This document shows, in pieces, positions 54,129-61,909 of a DNA stretch of 64,000 nt. The notes beneath the pieces were generated by a model, which saw only the letters and a list, made by a program, of their open reading frames with translations, was not told the origin of the DNA and did no database searches. A program made the position numbers and the translations under genes. Each line of letters opens with the position of its first letter. Position 1 is the stretch's first letter. The stretch comes from Gemmatimonadota bacterium (GTDB taxonomy: Bacteria; Gemmatimonadota; Gemmatimonadetes; Gemmatimonadales; Gemmatimonadaceae): positions 1-64,000 of the forward strand of contig JADJRJ010000030.1 of assembly GCA_016712265.1 (NCBI GenBank), written 5' to 3'.

Positions 54129-54923
54129 CTACCGGTCCCCGTCCAGGATGCCGCCCAGCACACCGAGGACACTCCCTTCTTCGCGGCGTCCTCCCGCCGC
54201 GCGCGGGGACGCGGCGATGATGCGATCCGCCAGGCGTGAGAAGGGCAGGGTCTGCAGGACGACCCGGCCGGGCCCGGTGAGCTGCGCGTAGAAGAGCCCC
54301 TCGCCGCCAAACAGCGCGGTCTTCACGCCCTTCACCATCTGGATGTCGTAGTCCACGGACGACTGCATGGCCACGATGCACCCGGTGTCCACCCGCAGCT
54401 GTTCCCCGGCGCCTAACGTCATCTCGTGAAGCGTGCCGGAGGCATGCACGAACACCAGGCCATCGCCGAGCAGGCGTTGCAGGATGAACCCTTCACCGCC
54501 AAAGAACCCCGCACCGATCTTGCGCGAAAAGGCGATGGACACCTCCACGCCACGAGCACCGCACAGGAACGAGTCTTTCTGGCAGATCAGCTCACCCCCC
54601 CAGGACGTCAGGTCCACCGGTTTGATCTTGCCCGGGTAGGGCGAGGCGAAGGCGACATCCTGTCGGACGTTCGCCTCGTTCATGAAGAACGTGACGAAGA
54701 ACGAGTCGCCGGAGAGGACGCGCTTGCCCGCGCCCTTCAGCTTTTCCCACACGCCGCCACTGCCACGGCCGGTCGCGTCGAGCGTCGTGGCCATGCTGAT
54801 GCCGGACTGCATGTACATCATCGCCCCGGCTTCCGCGACGACCGCCTCCCCGGGATCAAGGGTGATGATGACCCCCTGGAGGTCATCGCCGATCAGCTGA
54901 TAGTCGATTTCGTCTGCGCGCAT
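54129..54923 (-). CDS. AIM24/TIGR00266-family protein
   Basis: ATG 54921-54923 gives 264 aa: MRADEIDYQLIGDDLQGVII. Its body has a beta-helix-like repeated pattern of Gly and aromatic residues: GEAVVAEAGAMMYMQSGISM, FFVTFFMNEANVRQDVAFAS, YPGKIKPVDLTSWGGELICQ, AFSRKIGAGFFGGEGFILQR, and GVKTALFGGEGLFYAQLTGP. These are family hallmarks of TIGR00266/AIM24. The function is unclear; mitochondrial AIM24 is membrane-associated and bacterial members are cytoplasmic. The C-terminal Ala/Arg/Gly-rich tail (about 235-264) is lineage-specific. Confidence 0.9.
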   Translation of the reverse strand: MRADEIDYQLIGDDLQGVIITLDPGEAVVAEAGAMMYMQSGISMATTLDATGRGSGGVWEKLKGAGKRVLSGDSFFVTFFMNEANVRQDVAFASPYPGKIKPVDLTSWGGELICQKDSFLCGARGVEVSIAFSRKIGAGFFGGEGFILQRLLGDGLVFVHASGTLHEMTLGAGEQLRVDTGCIVAMQSSVDYDIQMVKGVKTALFGGEGLFYAQLTGPGRVVLQTLPFSRLADRIIAASPRAAGGRREEGSVLGVLGGILDGDR

Positions 54924-55048
54924 GGAAGGCGGGTGAGGAAGAAGACGATCCAATGTATCGGGAGGAGCCGGCGGTCGATCGCTCGACCAGTACGTCTGGA
55001 CAAGACGTGGAGTTCCGCTGAAAAGAAACACGTCGTACCATTCGGCGC

Positions 55049-55552
55049 ATGAGACTCCGCGCCGCCGTCCTGACCCTTGTTGTGATCTCCTGCGGTGGCG
55101 AGACGCCCCCCCCGCCTGCGGACAGCACTGCGATGCCGGACGTGGTCATCTTGGACACGGCGGTCGCCCCGGTGGACGGCTGCCGCAAGGACGGACTCTG
55201 GCAGTGGTGCTCGGTGCTCGATCGGCTGGACCGCGCCGGCGTCGTCCTCACGCCCCGTGACAGCGTGCCGGTGAATGACCTGCTGCATGGCCAACGCCGC
55301 ACCTTTACGGTTGGGGCGGGCGAGGACGAGCTCCATGTGTTCCTGTATGAATCGGACGCGGCACGTCGGCAGGACACCGGAGCCATCGACAGCGCGACGG
55401 TGTCGCCCAAGGGGGAACGACGGAGCTACCGGGTGCAGCCCCTCCTGGTCACCTCCAACAACCTGGCGGCGCTGGTGTTCACCATGAACGAACGGACCAG
55501 CGAGCGGCTGTCCCTGGCCCTCTCCGCCGGGCTGCCGCAACCGACGCGCTGA
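55049..55552 (+). CDS. Hypothetical lipoprotein (167 aa)
   Basis: MRLRAAVLTLVVISCGGETP is a lipoprotein signal with the acylated Cys at residue 15. The mature part has a disordered Pro-rich segment, then GCRKDGLWQWCSVLDRLDRA (a probable Cys pair), LHVFLYESDAARRQDTG and YRVQPLLVTSNNLAALVFTM. The last piece resembles the strand-helix pattern of 'LL-SNNL-A---' small-lipoprotein domains in this phylum. No function can be given. It stops 4 nt before the convergent dinB stop. Confidence 0.75.
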   Translation: MRLRAAVLTLVVISCGGETPPPPADSTAMPDVVILDTAVAPVDGCRKDGLWQWCSVLDRLDRAGVVLTPRDSVPVNDLLHGQRRTFTVGAGEDELHVFLYESDAARRQDTGAIDSATVSPKGERRSYRVQPLLVTSNNLAALVFTMNERTSERLSLALSAGLPQPTR

Positions 55553-55555
55553 CGC

Positions 55556-56788
55556 CTAACGCGGACGGCTGGTCCGACCGGTCACCCGCCCCGGCAGCAC
55601 CGCGTCACGCCCGAACCTGGAACGCACGGCGTCAATCGCCCGCGAGAGCCGGCGGTCCTTGTCGCTCTCCAGCATGGGGCTCCCCTCGTCGAAGAGCGTC
55701 AGTTGGGCCTCCCCATCGGCTTCGGTGAGCCCACTCAACGAGACGCCAAGCAGCCGGGCGGGCACGCGCCGCGCGCGACGCAGCTTCGCCAGGAGTTCAT
55801 GCGCGGTGGCCAGCACGACGCGGTCGGAGATGACGCCGTGCGGCAGGGTGCGGGAGGCGTTTCTCGTCTTGAAGTCATGGTCCCGCAGTTTGACGGTGAT
55901 GGTGCGGGCCATCAGCCCCCGCTCGCGCAGGTCGTGCGTGACGCGGCTCGCCAGGTGCACCAGCTCGCGACCCAGGGTGTCGTCGTCGGCGACGTCGGTG
56001 CCAAAGGTCTCCTCGTGCCCGGTGCTGCGCGCGGTCCCGCGCTCATGCACGTCGGATTCGTCGACGCCACGAACCCGTCGCTCGAGCCAGCCAGCGGCTC
56101 GCTCCCCAAGCCATCGTCGCAGGGTGTCCGGTGGTGTCTCGATCACGTCGCGGATGGTCCGTACCCCGCGCGACTCGAGCCGCTCGCGAAAGCGGGGGCC
56201 TACCATCGGGAGGTCGGCGAGCGCCAACGTGGCCACGAAGGTGGCTTCGTCCCCCGGGGCCACGATGTGCACGCCATCCGCGCCTGTCCCGGGTTTGGGT
56301 TTCGCGCGTTCCACGGCCAGCTTCGCCACCAGGCGATTGGTTCCCCCGCCAATCGAGACCGTCAGCCCGGTGGTCGCGATCACCGCGGAGCGAATGCGGT
56401 GCGCGGTGTCGCGCAGCGACTCGCCATGGTACAGGGCCTCGGTGCCCGCCATGTCGAGGTACCACTCGTCGATGGACGCTGCCTGCACAATGGGCGTGAA
56501 CTGGCCGAGGACCTGGTGGATCTCGCGGCTGATCCGCCCGCACTCCCGCATGGGCACCGGCACGACCATCGCTCCGGGGCAGAGCCGCAACGCCCGCGCC
56601 GTGGGCATGGCGGAGCGCACACCGAACGCGCGCGTCTCGTACGACGCCGAACACACGACGCCCCTCGTCCCGCCGCCCCCAACGATCAGCAGCTTGGATC
56701 GTCCGGCGCCCTCCGGGTCGATGCGCCGAGCGACGGCGACAAAAAACGCATCCGCGTCGACATGCAGGATGCGGCGTGGCGTGGTCAG
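55556..56788 (-). CDS. dinB: DNA polymerase IV (DinB, Y family)
   Basis: The palm has ILHVDADAFFVAVARR (catalytic Asp pair, about 8-23) and AASIDEWYLDM (about 97-107, SIDE motif). GIGGTN-like SIGGGTNRLVAKLAVERAKP follows, with helix-hairpin-helix DLPMVGPRFRERLESRGVRT, the little-finger part ARTITVKLRDHDFKTRNASR, and the clamp-binding QLTLF near the end. The reading frame has no ATG, GTG or TTG near the conserved start. The fit is a CTG at 56788 (LTTPRRILHV) overlapping the ligase stop as CTGA; otherwise the next start is ATG 56926 inside the ligase gene. It has about 410 aa and bypasses DNA lesions. The stop TAG lies in a CGTTAGG copy. Confidence 0.9.
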   Translation of the reverse strand: MTTPRRILHVDADAFFVAVARRIDPEGAGRSKLLIVGGGGTRGVVCSASYETRAFGVRSAMPTARALRLCPGAMVVPVPMRECGRISREIHQVLGQFTPIVQAASIDEWYLDMAGTEALYHGESLRDTAHRIRSAVIATTGLTVSIGGGTNRLVAKLAVERAKPKPGTGADGVHIVAPGDEATFVATLALADLPMVGPRFRERLESRGVRTIRDVIETPPDTLRRWLGERAAGWLERRVRGVDESDVHERGTARSTGHEETFGTDVADDDTLGRELVHLASRVTHDLRERGLMARTITVKLRDHDFKTRNASRTLPHGVISDRVVLATAHELLAKLRRARRVPARLLGVSLSGLTEADGEAQLTLFDEGSPMLESDKDRRLSRAIDAVRSRFGRDAVLPGRVTGRTSRPR

Positions 56789-58434
56789 CTCACGTTCCCC
56801 CGCGCGGCCGTATCCGTCACTCCGTAGTGGCTGGCAAACTGTTCGCGGATCGCCGTCTTGAGAAACTTGCCGGCACTGGTCCGCGGGATGCTCGGCACCC
56901 CGACGATGGCGTCGGGAATCCACCATTTCGCGAACTGCCCGGCGAGGTGGGCCTTGAGGGCCTCCTCATCAAACACCCGCCCCTCGCGCAGGACGACCAC
57001 GGCCAGGGGTCGTTCGTCCCACTTGGCATGTGGCACGGCAATCACTGCGGCCTCGGCGACATCGGGATGCCCCATCAGCGCCCCCTCCAGCGCGACCGAC
57101 GAAATCCACTCGCCCCCGGACTTCACGAGGTCCTTCGCGCGGTCCTGAATCGTGACGCAGCCGCCGGCGTCGATGGTGACGATGTCACCCGTGCGGAACC
57201 AACCATCGGGAGTGAACCGATCGTCCGGCCCCTCGGTCTGGTAGTACGAGGCGGCGACCCATGGCCCGCGAACCTCGAGTTCGCCCATCGTCGTGCCGTC
57301 CCAGGGCGCGATCCCCGTCTCGTTGCGCGCCCGGATTTCCACGAGCGGAGTCGGCCGTCCCTGGCGCGCGCGATAGGCGTACTGCGCGTCCGCGGTGGCA
57401 TCCACCAGCTCGGGTGGCAGCTGGCTGACCGTGCCTAACGGGGACGTCTCGGTCATCCCCCAGGCATGGACGATGCGCAGCCCGTGGCGCTCCTGGAATC
57501 CACGGATCATTGCCAGCGGCACGGCCGACCCGCCGACCACCATGGTGTGCAGGCGGGAGAGGTCCCACTGGCCGGGCGCGGCATCCAGTGCGGCGAGGAT
57601 CCCCATCCAGATCGTCGGGACACCAGCGGTGAGGGTCACGCGTTCGTCCTGGAACAGCGCGAGCAGGGATGGCGCGTCGAGATGCGGTCCCGGATGGACC
57701 TGCCCCGCGCCCAGCATGGCGCAGGCGAACGGCAGCCCCCAGGCGTTGACGTGGAACATCGGGACCACCGGCAGCACCACGTCGCGGTCCGAGAGCCCAA
57801 AGGAGGAAACCAGGCCGAGCCCAAGTGCGTGCAGGACCACGGAGCGGTGCGAGTAGACGACCCCCTTGGGTTGCCCGGTTGTGCCCGACGTGTAACACAT
57901 CGCCGCGGCGCGGTCCTCCGCCACATCGTCAAAGGGAAAGGTGTCGTCTTCGGCGGCCAGCAACGTCTCGTAGTCCAGGGTCCCGGGGGGAACGAGCCCA
58001 TCGTCGGTCATGACGATGACGTGTTTCGCGTTCACCCGCGACGCGCACTTCTCCCACAGGGGCCAGAGGACCTTGTCGACCAGGACGACCGCGTCGCCCG
58101 CATGATGCGCGATGTAGCTGATGTCGTCGGGGTGCAGTCGAAGGTTGAGCGTATGCAGTACCGCACCGACCGAGGGGATGGCGTAATACGCCTCCACGTG
58201 TCGCCAATGGTTCCATGCCAGGGTCGCCACGCGGTCCCCGTCCCGGACGCCCAGTCGTTGCAGCGCCTTCGCCAGGCGCGCGCTGCGTGAGATCAGCTCG
58301 CCGTAGGTCGTGCGGTGTATGCTCTTGTCCGCTCGGCGACTGACCACCGCCCGGTGGGCATACAGGCGTCTCGCCCGTCGGATCATGGACGGGATCGAGA
58401 GAGGGACATCCATCATCTGGCCGTGCATCGGCAT
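56785..58434 (-). CDS. Acyl-CoA synthetase (AMP-forming, medium/long-chain)
   Basis: The 549-aa protein has the AMP-binding P-loop MCYTSGTTGQPKGVVYSHRS (about 185), VVPMFHVNAWGLPFACAMLG, VPTIWMGILAALD, AWGMTETSPLGTVSQLPPEL (A5 motif), GWFRTGDIVTIDAGGCVTIQ and DRAKDLVKSGGEWISSVALE (A7-A8), and the catalytic lysine in PRTSAGKFLKTAIREQF. It activates a fatty acid to acyl-AMP then acyl-CoA; the FHVNAWG segment matches fatty-acyl ligases of the alkK/fadD3 type. Start ATG 58432-58434 (MPMHGQMMDVPLSI). It is upstream of dinB in the same transcript. Confidence 0.93.
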   Translation of the reverse strand: MPMHGQMMDVPLSIPSMIRRARRLYAHRAVVSRRADKSIHRTTYGELISRSARLAKALQRLGVRDGDRVATLAWNHWRHVEAYYAIPSVGAVLHTLNLRLHPDDISYIAHHAGDAVVLVDKVLWPLWEKCASRVNAKHVIVMTDDGLVPPGTLDYETLLAAEDDTFPFDDVAEDRAAAMCYTSGTTGQPKGVVYSHRSVVLHALGLGLVSSFGLSDRDVVLPVVPMFHVNAWGLPFACAMLGAGQVHPGPHLDAPSLLALFQDERVTLTAGVPTIWMGILAALDAAPGQWDLSRLHTMVVGGSAVPLAMIRGFQERHGLRIVHAWGMTETSPLGTVSQLPPELVDATADAQYAYRARQGRPTPLVEIRARNETGIAPWDGTTMGELEVRGPWVAASYYQTEGPDDRFTPDGWFRTGDIVTIDAGGCVTIQDRAKDLVKSGGEWISSVALEGALMGHPDVAEAAVIAVPHAKWDERPLAVVVLREGRVFDEEALKAHLAGQFAKWWIPDAIVGVPSIPRTSAGKFLKTAIREQFASHYGVTDTAARGNVS

Positions 58435-58489
58435 CCTCCGGCTGGGCGGTGGCTAAGATGCCCGCCTCACCGGGACCTGCACAACCGCG

Positions 58490-59023
58490 TCATCCCAGGC
58501 GCTTGGTAAAGCAGCTCTTCGGCGCGATGGGGACACCCCGAGCGGCCAGTGCCTCGTATCGCGCGACCTTCTCCGGAAAGCGATCCAGCGAGGTGGTGGC
58601 GTATCCCAACGACTCGAAGAACTGGGTGGCCCGGCTCATGGCGAACAGTTCCGGGATCCCGCGGCGTCGCGCCACGGCTTCGACCCCACGTACCGCGAGC
58701 GAGCCCAGCCCGCGTCCCTGCGCGTCACGTGAGACGGCCACCGCACCCACTTCAGCGACAGATGGCGAGTACTCGGTCAATGCCGCGCAGCCGAGCACCC
58801 GGTCGTTTCCGTCGACGATCACCACGAAGTCGTGAATCGCCGCCTCGATCTCGCCGAGGGATCGCGGGAGCAACTGCCCCTCCTCGGCGAACTGCGCCAG
58901 GATCCCCGCAACATCGGCGGCGTCGCCAGTCGCGGCCGCGCGCGCGAAATGAGTCGCACTGAGGTGCGACTTCGTGTTTCTGCGGGGACGGGGGTGAGCC
59001 CGACGGACTGCGACTTTATGCAT
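58490..59023 (-). CDS. GNAT acetyltransferase, N-acetylglutamate-synthase-like
   Basis: At 177 aa (the start is uncertain; the first 25 residues are Arg/His-rich and not conserved). The GNAT core is QFAEEGQLLPRSLGEIEAAI, HDFVVIVDGNDRVLGCAALT, AEVGAVAVSRDAQGRGLGSL (acetyl-CoA loop Q-G-R-G-L-G, about 105) and FAMSRATQFFESLGYATTSL, then DRFPEKVARYEALAARG. That ending is characteristic of short ArgA-like N-acetylglutamate synthases of arginine synthesis. No arg gene is adjacent. Confidence 0.82.
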   Translation of the reverse strand: MHKVAVRRAHPRPRRNTKSHLSATHFARAAATGDAADVAGILAQFAEEGQLLPRSLGEIEAAIHDFVVIVDGNDRVLGCAALTEYSPSVAEVGAVAVSRDAQGRGLGSLAVRGVEAVARRRGIPELFAMSRATQFFESLGYATTSLDRFPEKVARYEALAARGVPIAPKSCFTKRLG

Positions 59024-59066
59024 GGTGAATGCATAAGTACCATCGCCTCGCGTCGCAAGTTCCGTT

Positions 59067-60080
59067 TCACGAGAGGCGGATTACCACCTTGCCAGCACTG
59101 GAGTTGGACTCGACGTGGGCATGCGCCTCCTGGATCTCACTGAGGTCGAATATCCGGTCGATATGCGCCCGGGCGCTGCCGTCGGCCAGGAGCGGGACTA
59201 CCTCGCGTTCGAAGGCCACGGCGACTTCGGCTTTCTCTTCGGTGGAGCGCGATCGGAGCACCGTCCCGCGCAAGGTCAGCCGTCGTGACAGAATGCGGCG
59301 AAGGTCCAGGGTGGCCTGCGCTCCTGCAATCGCGCCGACGAGTAAGATGCGACCCCGGAGGGCGGCGAGTTCGGCGCTCGCGGCAACATACGCACCCCCG
59401 AGCAGGTCGATCACCACCTCGGCACCGCGGCCGGAAGTGAATGCGAGGACCCGGTCGCGGAGTCCGGTGAGTTCCCGGTCAACGACCAGCCCGTCTTCCA
59501 TGCCGTACTGGCGGGCCAGTTCCAACTTGGCGGGGGTGCGCGTGCTGCCGAACACCTGGGCCCCGAAGGCCCGCCCAAGCTGCGCGGCCGCCAGCCCCAC
59601 TCCGCTGGCGACCGCGTGGACGACGACGGTCTCGCCGCGCTGCAGTCCGGCCTGCGTGCGCAGGGCGTCATGCGCGGTCATGAAGGCCTCGGGGATGGCA
59701 CCAGCGTGGTCCCAGTCGAGGCGGGAGGGTACTCGCACGAGGGTCACGGCCGGCACCGTGACCCATTCGGCATGGGCGCCGCCCCCGCAGATGGCGAAGA
59801 CGCGGTCTCCCGGGGACCAATCCCGGACCCCAGCGCCTAACGATTCGACCTCTCCGGCAAACTCGATCCCGGTGATGTCGCGCGGCGCACCTGGGGGCGC
59901 AGGGTACACACCGGCCCGCTGGAGGAGGTCGGCGCGGTTGAGGGCGCTGGTGCGGACGCGTACCAGGACCTCCCCAGGGGCCGGCGTGGGTTTGGGGACC
60001 TCGCGGATCGCGAGGACCTCCGGGCCTCCGCTGGCGGTGAGCACCGCCGCGCGCATGGTCGACTGGCGAGGTTCGGTCAT
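59067..60080 (-). CDS. Zinc-less quinone oxidoreductase (PIG3/Qor-like, MDR family)
   Basis: At 337 aa from ATG 60078-60080 (MTEPRQSTMRAAVLTASGGP; an inner ATG eight codons later is also possible). GEVLVRVRTSALNRADLLQR, YPAPPGAPRDITGIEFAGEV, WSPGDRVFAICGGGAHAEWV and AIPEAFMTAHDALRTQAGLQ are PIG3-type, with cofactor loop HAVASGVGLAAAQLGRAFGA for NADPH. It has no catalytic-zinc cysteines. It reduces quinones or enones in the cytosol. It stands alone on the minus strand. Confidence 0.9.
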   Translation of the reverse strand: MTEPRQSTMRAAVLTASGGPEVLAIREVPKPTPAPGEVLVRVRTSALNRADLLQRAGVYPAPPGAPRDITGIEFAGEVESLGAGVRDWSPGDRVFAICGGGAHAEWVTVPAVTLVRVPSRLDWDHAGAIPEAFMTAHDALRTQAGLQRGETVVVHAVASGVGLAAAQLGRAFGAQVFGSTRTPAKLELARQYGMEDGLVVDRELTGLRDRVLAFTSGRGAEVVIDLLGGAYVAASAELAALRGRILLVGAIAGAQATLDLRRILSRRLTLRGTVLRSRSTEEKAEVAVAFEREVVPLLADGSARAHIDRIFDLSEIQEAHAHVESNSSAGKVVIRLS

Positions 60081-60170
60081 GCGGCGCAACCTATGGCGCG
60101 TCGGCGGGGGCCGAAACCTGTGCCGGTCCCCACCGTACGCAGGAAGAGAACGCTTCACGAGGAGACCACC

Positions 60171-60452
60171 ATGTTCGGACTGATCACGCTCATCATTGCC
60201 GCGGCGGCGGCCCTGGTCGGGTATACGCAGGCGAAGGCGTTTGTCAGCGAGCGCCTTCGGTATGTCGACGCGGCGCAGTCCGGGATCGCACCGGTCCTCG
60301 CTGGTGTGGGTGCGACGCTGATCGGTGGCGCGTTGGCCGGGCTGCTTCCGCTGGTTGGAGGTGGTACCGCGCTCCTGTTCGGCGTGAGTGTCGGGATGGG
60401 CGTGGCGTCGGGACAGAAGTCGATTCGGCGCGCTCTCCCGCCCGGCGCCTAA
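60171..60452 (+). CDS. Small membrane protein (93 aa)
   Basis: ATG 60171 is preceded by GAGGAG with a 6-nt spacer, so I reject the longer frame from 60093. MFGLITLIIAAAAALVGYTQ is the first helix, a polar loop ERLRYVDAAQSGIAPVLAGV follows, then a Gly-rich second helix LIGGALAGLLPLVGGGTALL and FGVSVGMGVASGQKS. The C-terminus is basic. The function is unknown. The stop TAA lies in a CCTAACG heptamer (antisense orientation). Confidence 0.78.
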   Translation: MFGLITLIIAAAAALVGYTQAKAFVSERLRYVDAAQSGIAPVLAGVGATLIGGALAGLLPLVGGGTALLFGVSVGMGVASGQKSIRRALPPGA

Positions 60453-60520
60453 CGCGCCCTCCCCGGGGGGCGCCGACCCGTCGCGGTGGCTCCCCGCGCG
60501 CCGGAACGCCATATTCCGGC

Positions 60521-61054
60521 ATGCATCCTCTGCTCTCCGAAGTCCTTGCGGCCACCGAAGCCGCCCGCGCCGACCTGCTCGCGCTCATCGACCACCTCGC
60601 GCCCGGACAATGGGATCAACGCGCCAGCACCGGTGGATGGACCGTCGGTGAGGTGGTCGGCCACCTGCAGCTCGTCGAGGATTCGTCGGTGCGCGCCTTG
60701 TTCCGTGCTTTTCGCACGGCGCGCGATGCCGGTCTCGGCCACGAAACAGAGACGGCCAGCCGCCTGCATTCGCTCGACGGCGCACGGATCGAGGAAACGG
60801 TCCGCCCGCTGCCGGCGCCGCCCATGGTGACGCCCACCGACGCGGCGGACATCGCCGCGCGGCGGGAGAAGCTCGAGTTCAGTCGGTCCGGCCTGCGCAA
60901 GTTCGCCGCCGAGGCGGATGGGATGGCGCTCTCCCAGGTCAAGTTTCCGCACCCAGCCATCGGGGAGATCGACCTCTACCAGTGGGTGCTCTTCATCGGG
61001 CAGCACGAGCGTCGCCACATCGCGCAGATCCGGCGGATCCTGCAGGTCGCGTGA
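60521..61054 (+). CDS. DinB-like metalloenzyme-fold protein
   Basis: The 177-aa protein has the DinB/YfiT four-helix-bundle plan: MHPLLSEVLAATEAARADLL, QRASTGGWTVGEVVGHLQLV (metal His, about 46) and LYQWVLFIGQHERRHIAQIR with a His pair (H-x3-H, about 166-170). Members bind a divalent metal and act as thiol S-transferases, including bacillithiol-dependent ones, or are uncharacterised. Presence of a BshB1-like gene elsewhere in the window is compatible with the former. It overlaps the ACT gene (GTGA). Confidence 0.85.
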   Translation: MHPLLSEVLAATEAARADLLALIDHLAPGQWDQRASTGGWTVGEVVGHLQLVEDSSVRALFRAFRTARDAGLGHETETASRLHSLDGARIEETVRPLPAPPMVTPTDAADIAARREKLEFSRSGLRKFAAEADGMALSQVKFPHPAIGEIDLYQWVLFIGQHERRHIAQIRRILQVA

Positions 61055-61437
61055 CGCGCGTCCTTCGGCAGCGACCCGAGCGTCTCGCGGTCGCACGGCT
61101 CGACCCGTCGCACGGCTGGCCGTGGTGGGCGACCTACTCGAGGGTCACGTCGGTCACCAGGACGCCGTCGGAGACGTCGGTGGTGGCGGAGGAGCACCTT
61201 GTTCCCGTGGGGACCAAGGCCGAACGCGGCTTCGTGGCGTTCGAGGTCCCGGGTCCGCTCGATTTCTCCGAGATCGGGATTTTGGCGAGCCTCACCAGCG
61301 CACTCGCGGCGACTCAGGTGAGCTGCTTCGCGATTTCCACCTTCGATACGGACCTCGTCCTCGTCCGGAGTCCGGACGTCACCCGCGCCGTCAGCGCGTG
61401 GCGCGGCGCGGGTTGGACGGTCGAGGTTACGGCGTAG
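61051..61437 (+). CDS. ACT-domain protein
   Basis: GTG 61051 starts VTRVLRQRPERLAVARLDPS and gives 128 aa. VPVGTKAERGFVAFEVPGPL and EIGILASLTSALAATQVSCF with AISTFDTDLVLVRSPDVTRA match the small ACT (CASTOR-like) proteins that bind amino acids as regulators. The overlap with the upstream stop (GTGA) shows translational coupling to the DinB-like protein. Its last 11 nt overlap the convergent membrane gene. Confidence 0.85.
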   Translation: MTRVLRQRPERLAVARLDPSHGWPWWATYSRVTSVTRTPSETSVVAEEHLVPVGTKAERGFVAFEVPGPLDFSEIGILASLTSALAATQVSCFAISTFDTDLVLVRSPDVTRAVSAWRGAGWTVEVTA

Positions 61438-61789
61438 CCGGGGGCGGCTCTGGCGTTTGGCTCCCCTTTTTCGTGAAGGCGCGTACGAGCCAGATGATCA
61501 CGATGACGGGAAGGGCGAGCTTGAGCACGACCAGTCCCAGGCTCAGCATCCAGAAAGTGAAGCCGAGGAGGGCGCCGCCGACGACCACGACGAGTATCAG
61601 CGGCAGGCCGAACACGAAGAGGACGATGAGCAGCGGGAGCCCGAGAATCGCGAGCAGGATGAGGGCGGGGATCCCGATGGCCTTGAGGACGAACGCCAGG
61701 GGAAGGAGCCATCCCAGGCTACCGAGTGCCTTGAGGAGCGCCTTGAGGGCAACCCAGCGCGTCAGCAACGTCGTGATCAGCGTCCACAT
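61427..61789 (-). CDS. Small multi-helix membrane protein (120 aa)
   Basis: Nearly the whole protein is hydrophobic: WLLPLAFVLKAIGIPALILL, AILGLPLLIVLFVFGLPLIL, VVVVGGALLGFTFWMLSLGL and ALPVIVIIWLVRAFTKKG, about four membrane helices with Pro-kinked Leu/Ile/Val repeats. The C-terminus (SQTPEPPPATP) is Pro-rich and polar. I know no function. Hydrophobic content that consistent is unlikely by chance on this strand. Confidence 0.7.
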   Translation of the reverse strand: MWTLITTLLTRWVALKALLKALGSLGWLLPLAFVLKAIGIPALILLAILGLPLLIVLFVFGLPLILVVVVGGALLGFTFWMLSLGLVVLKLALPVIVIIWLVRAFTKKGSQTPEPPPATP

Positions 61790-61909
61790 GGTGAGCGGCC
61801 CGGTGTGCAGGTGTGGTCAGTCGTACGGGTGGCGTGGCCGAGGGTTTCGGAGCTGTGCCGTGGCGGTCCCGTAAGGCCTTAGCTTTCCCACCCCCGCACT
61901 CCGGATCCG

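Noticed and set aside
60093..60170. Longer start for the 93-aa membrane protein
   Set aside because: The ideal GAGGAG ribosome site precedes ATG 60171, and the extension is a basic, unconserved leader overlapping no signal.
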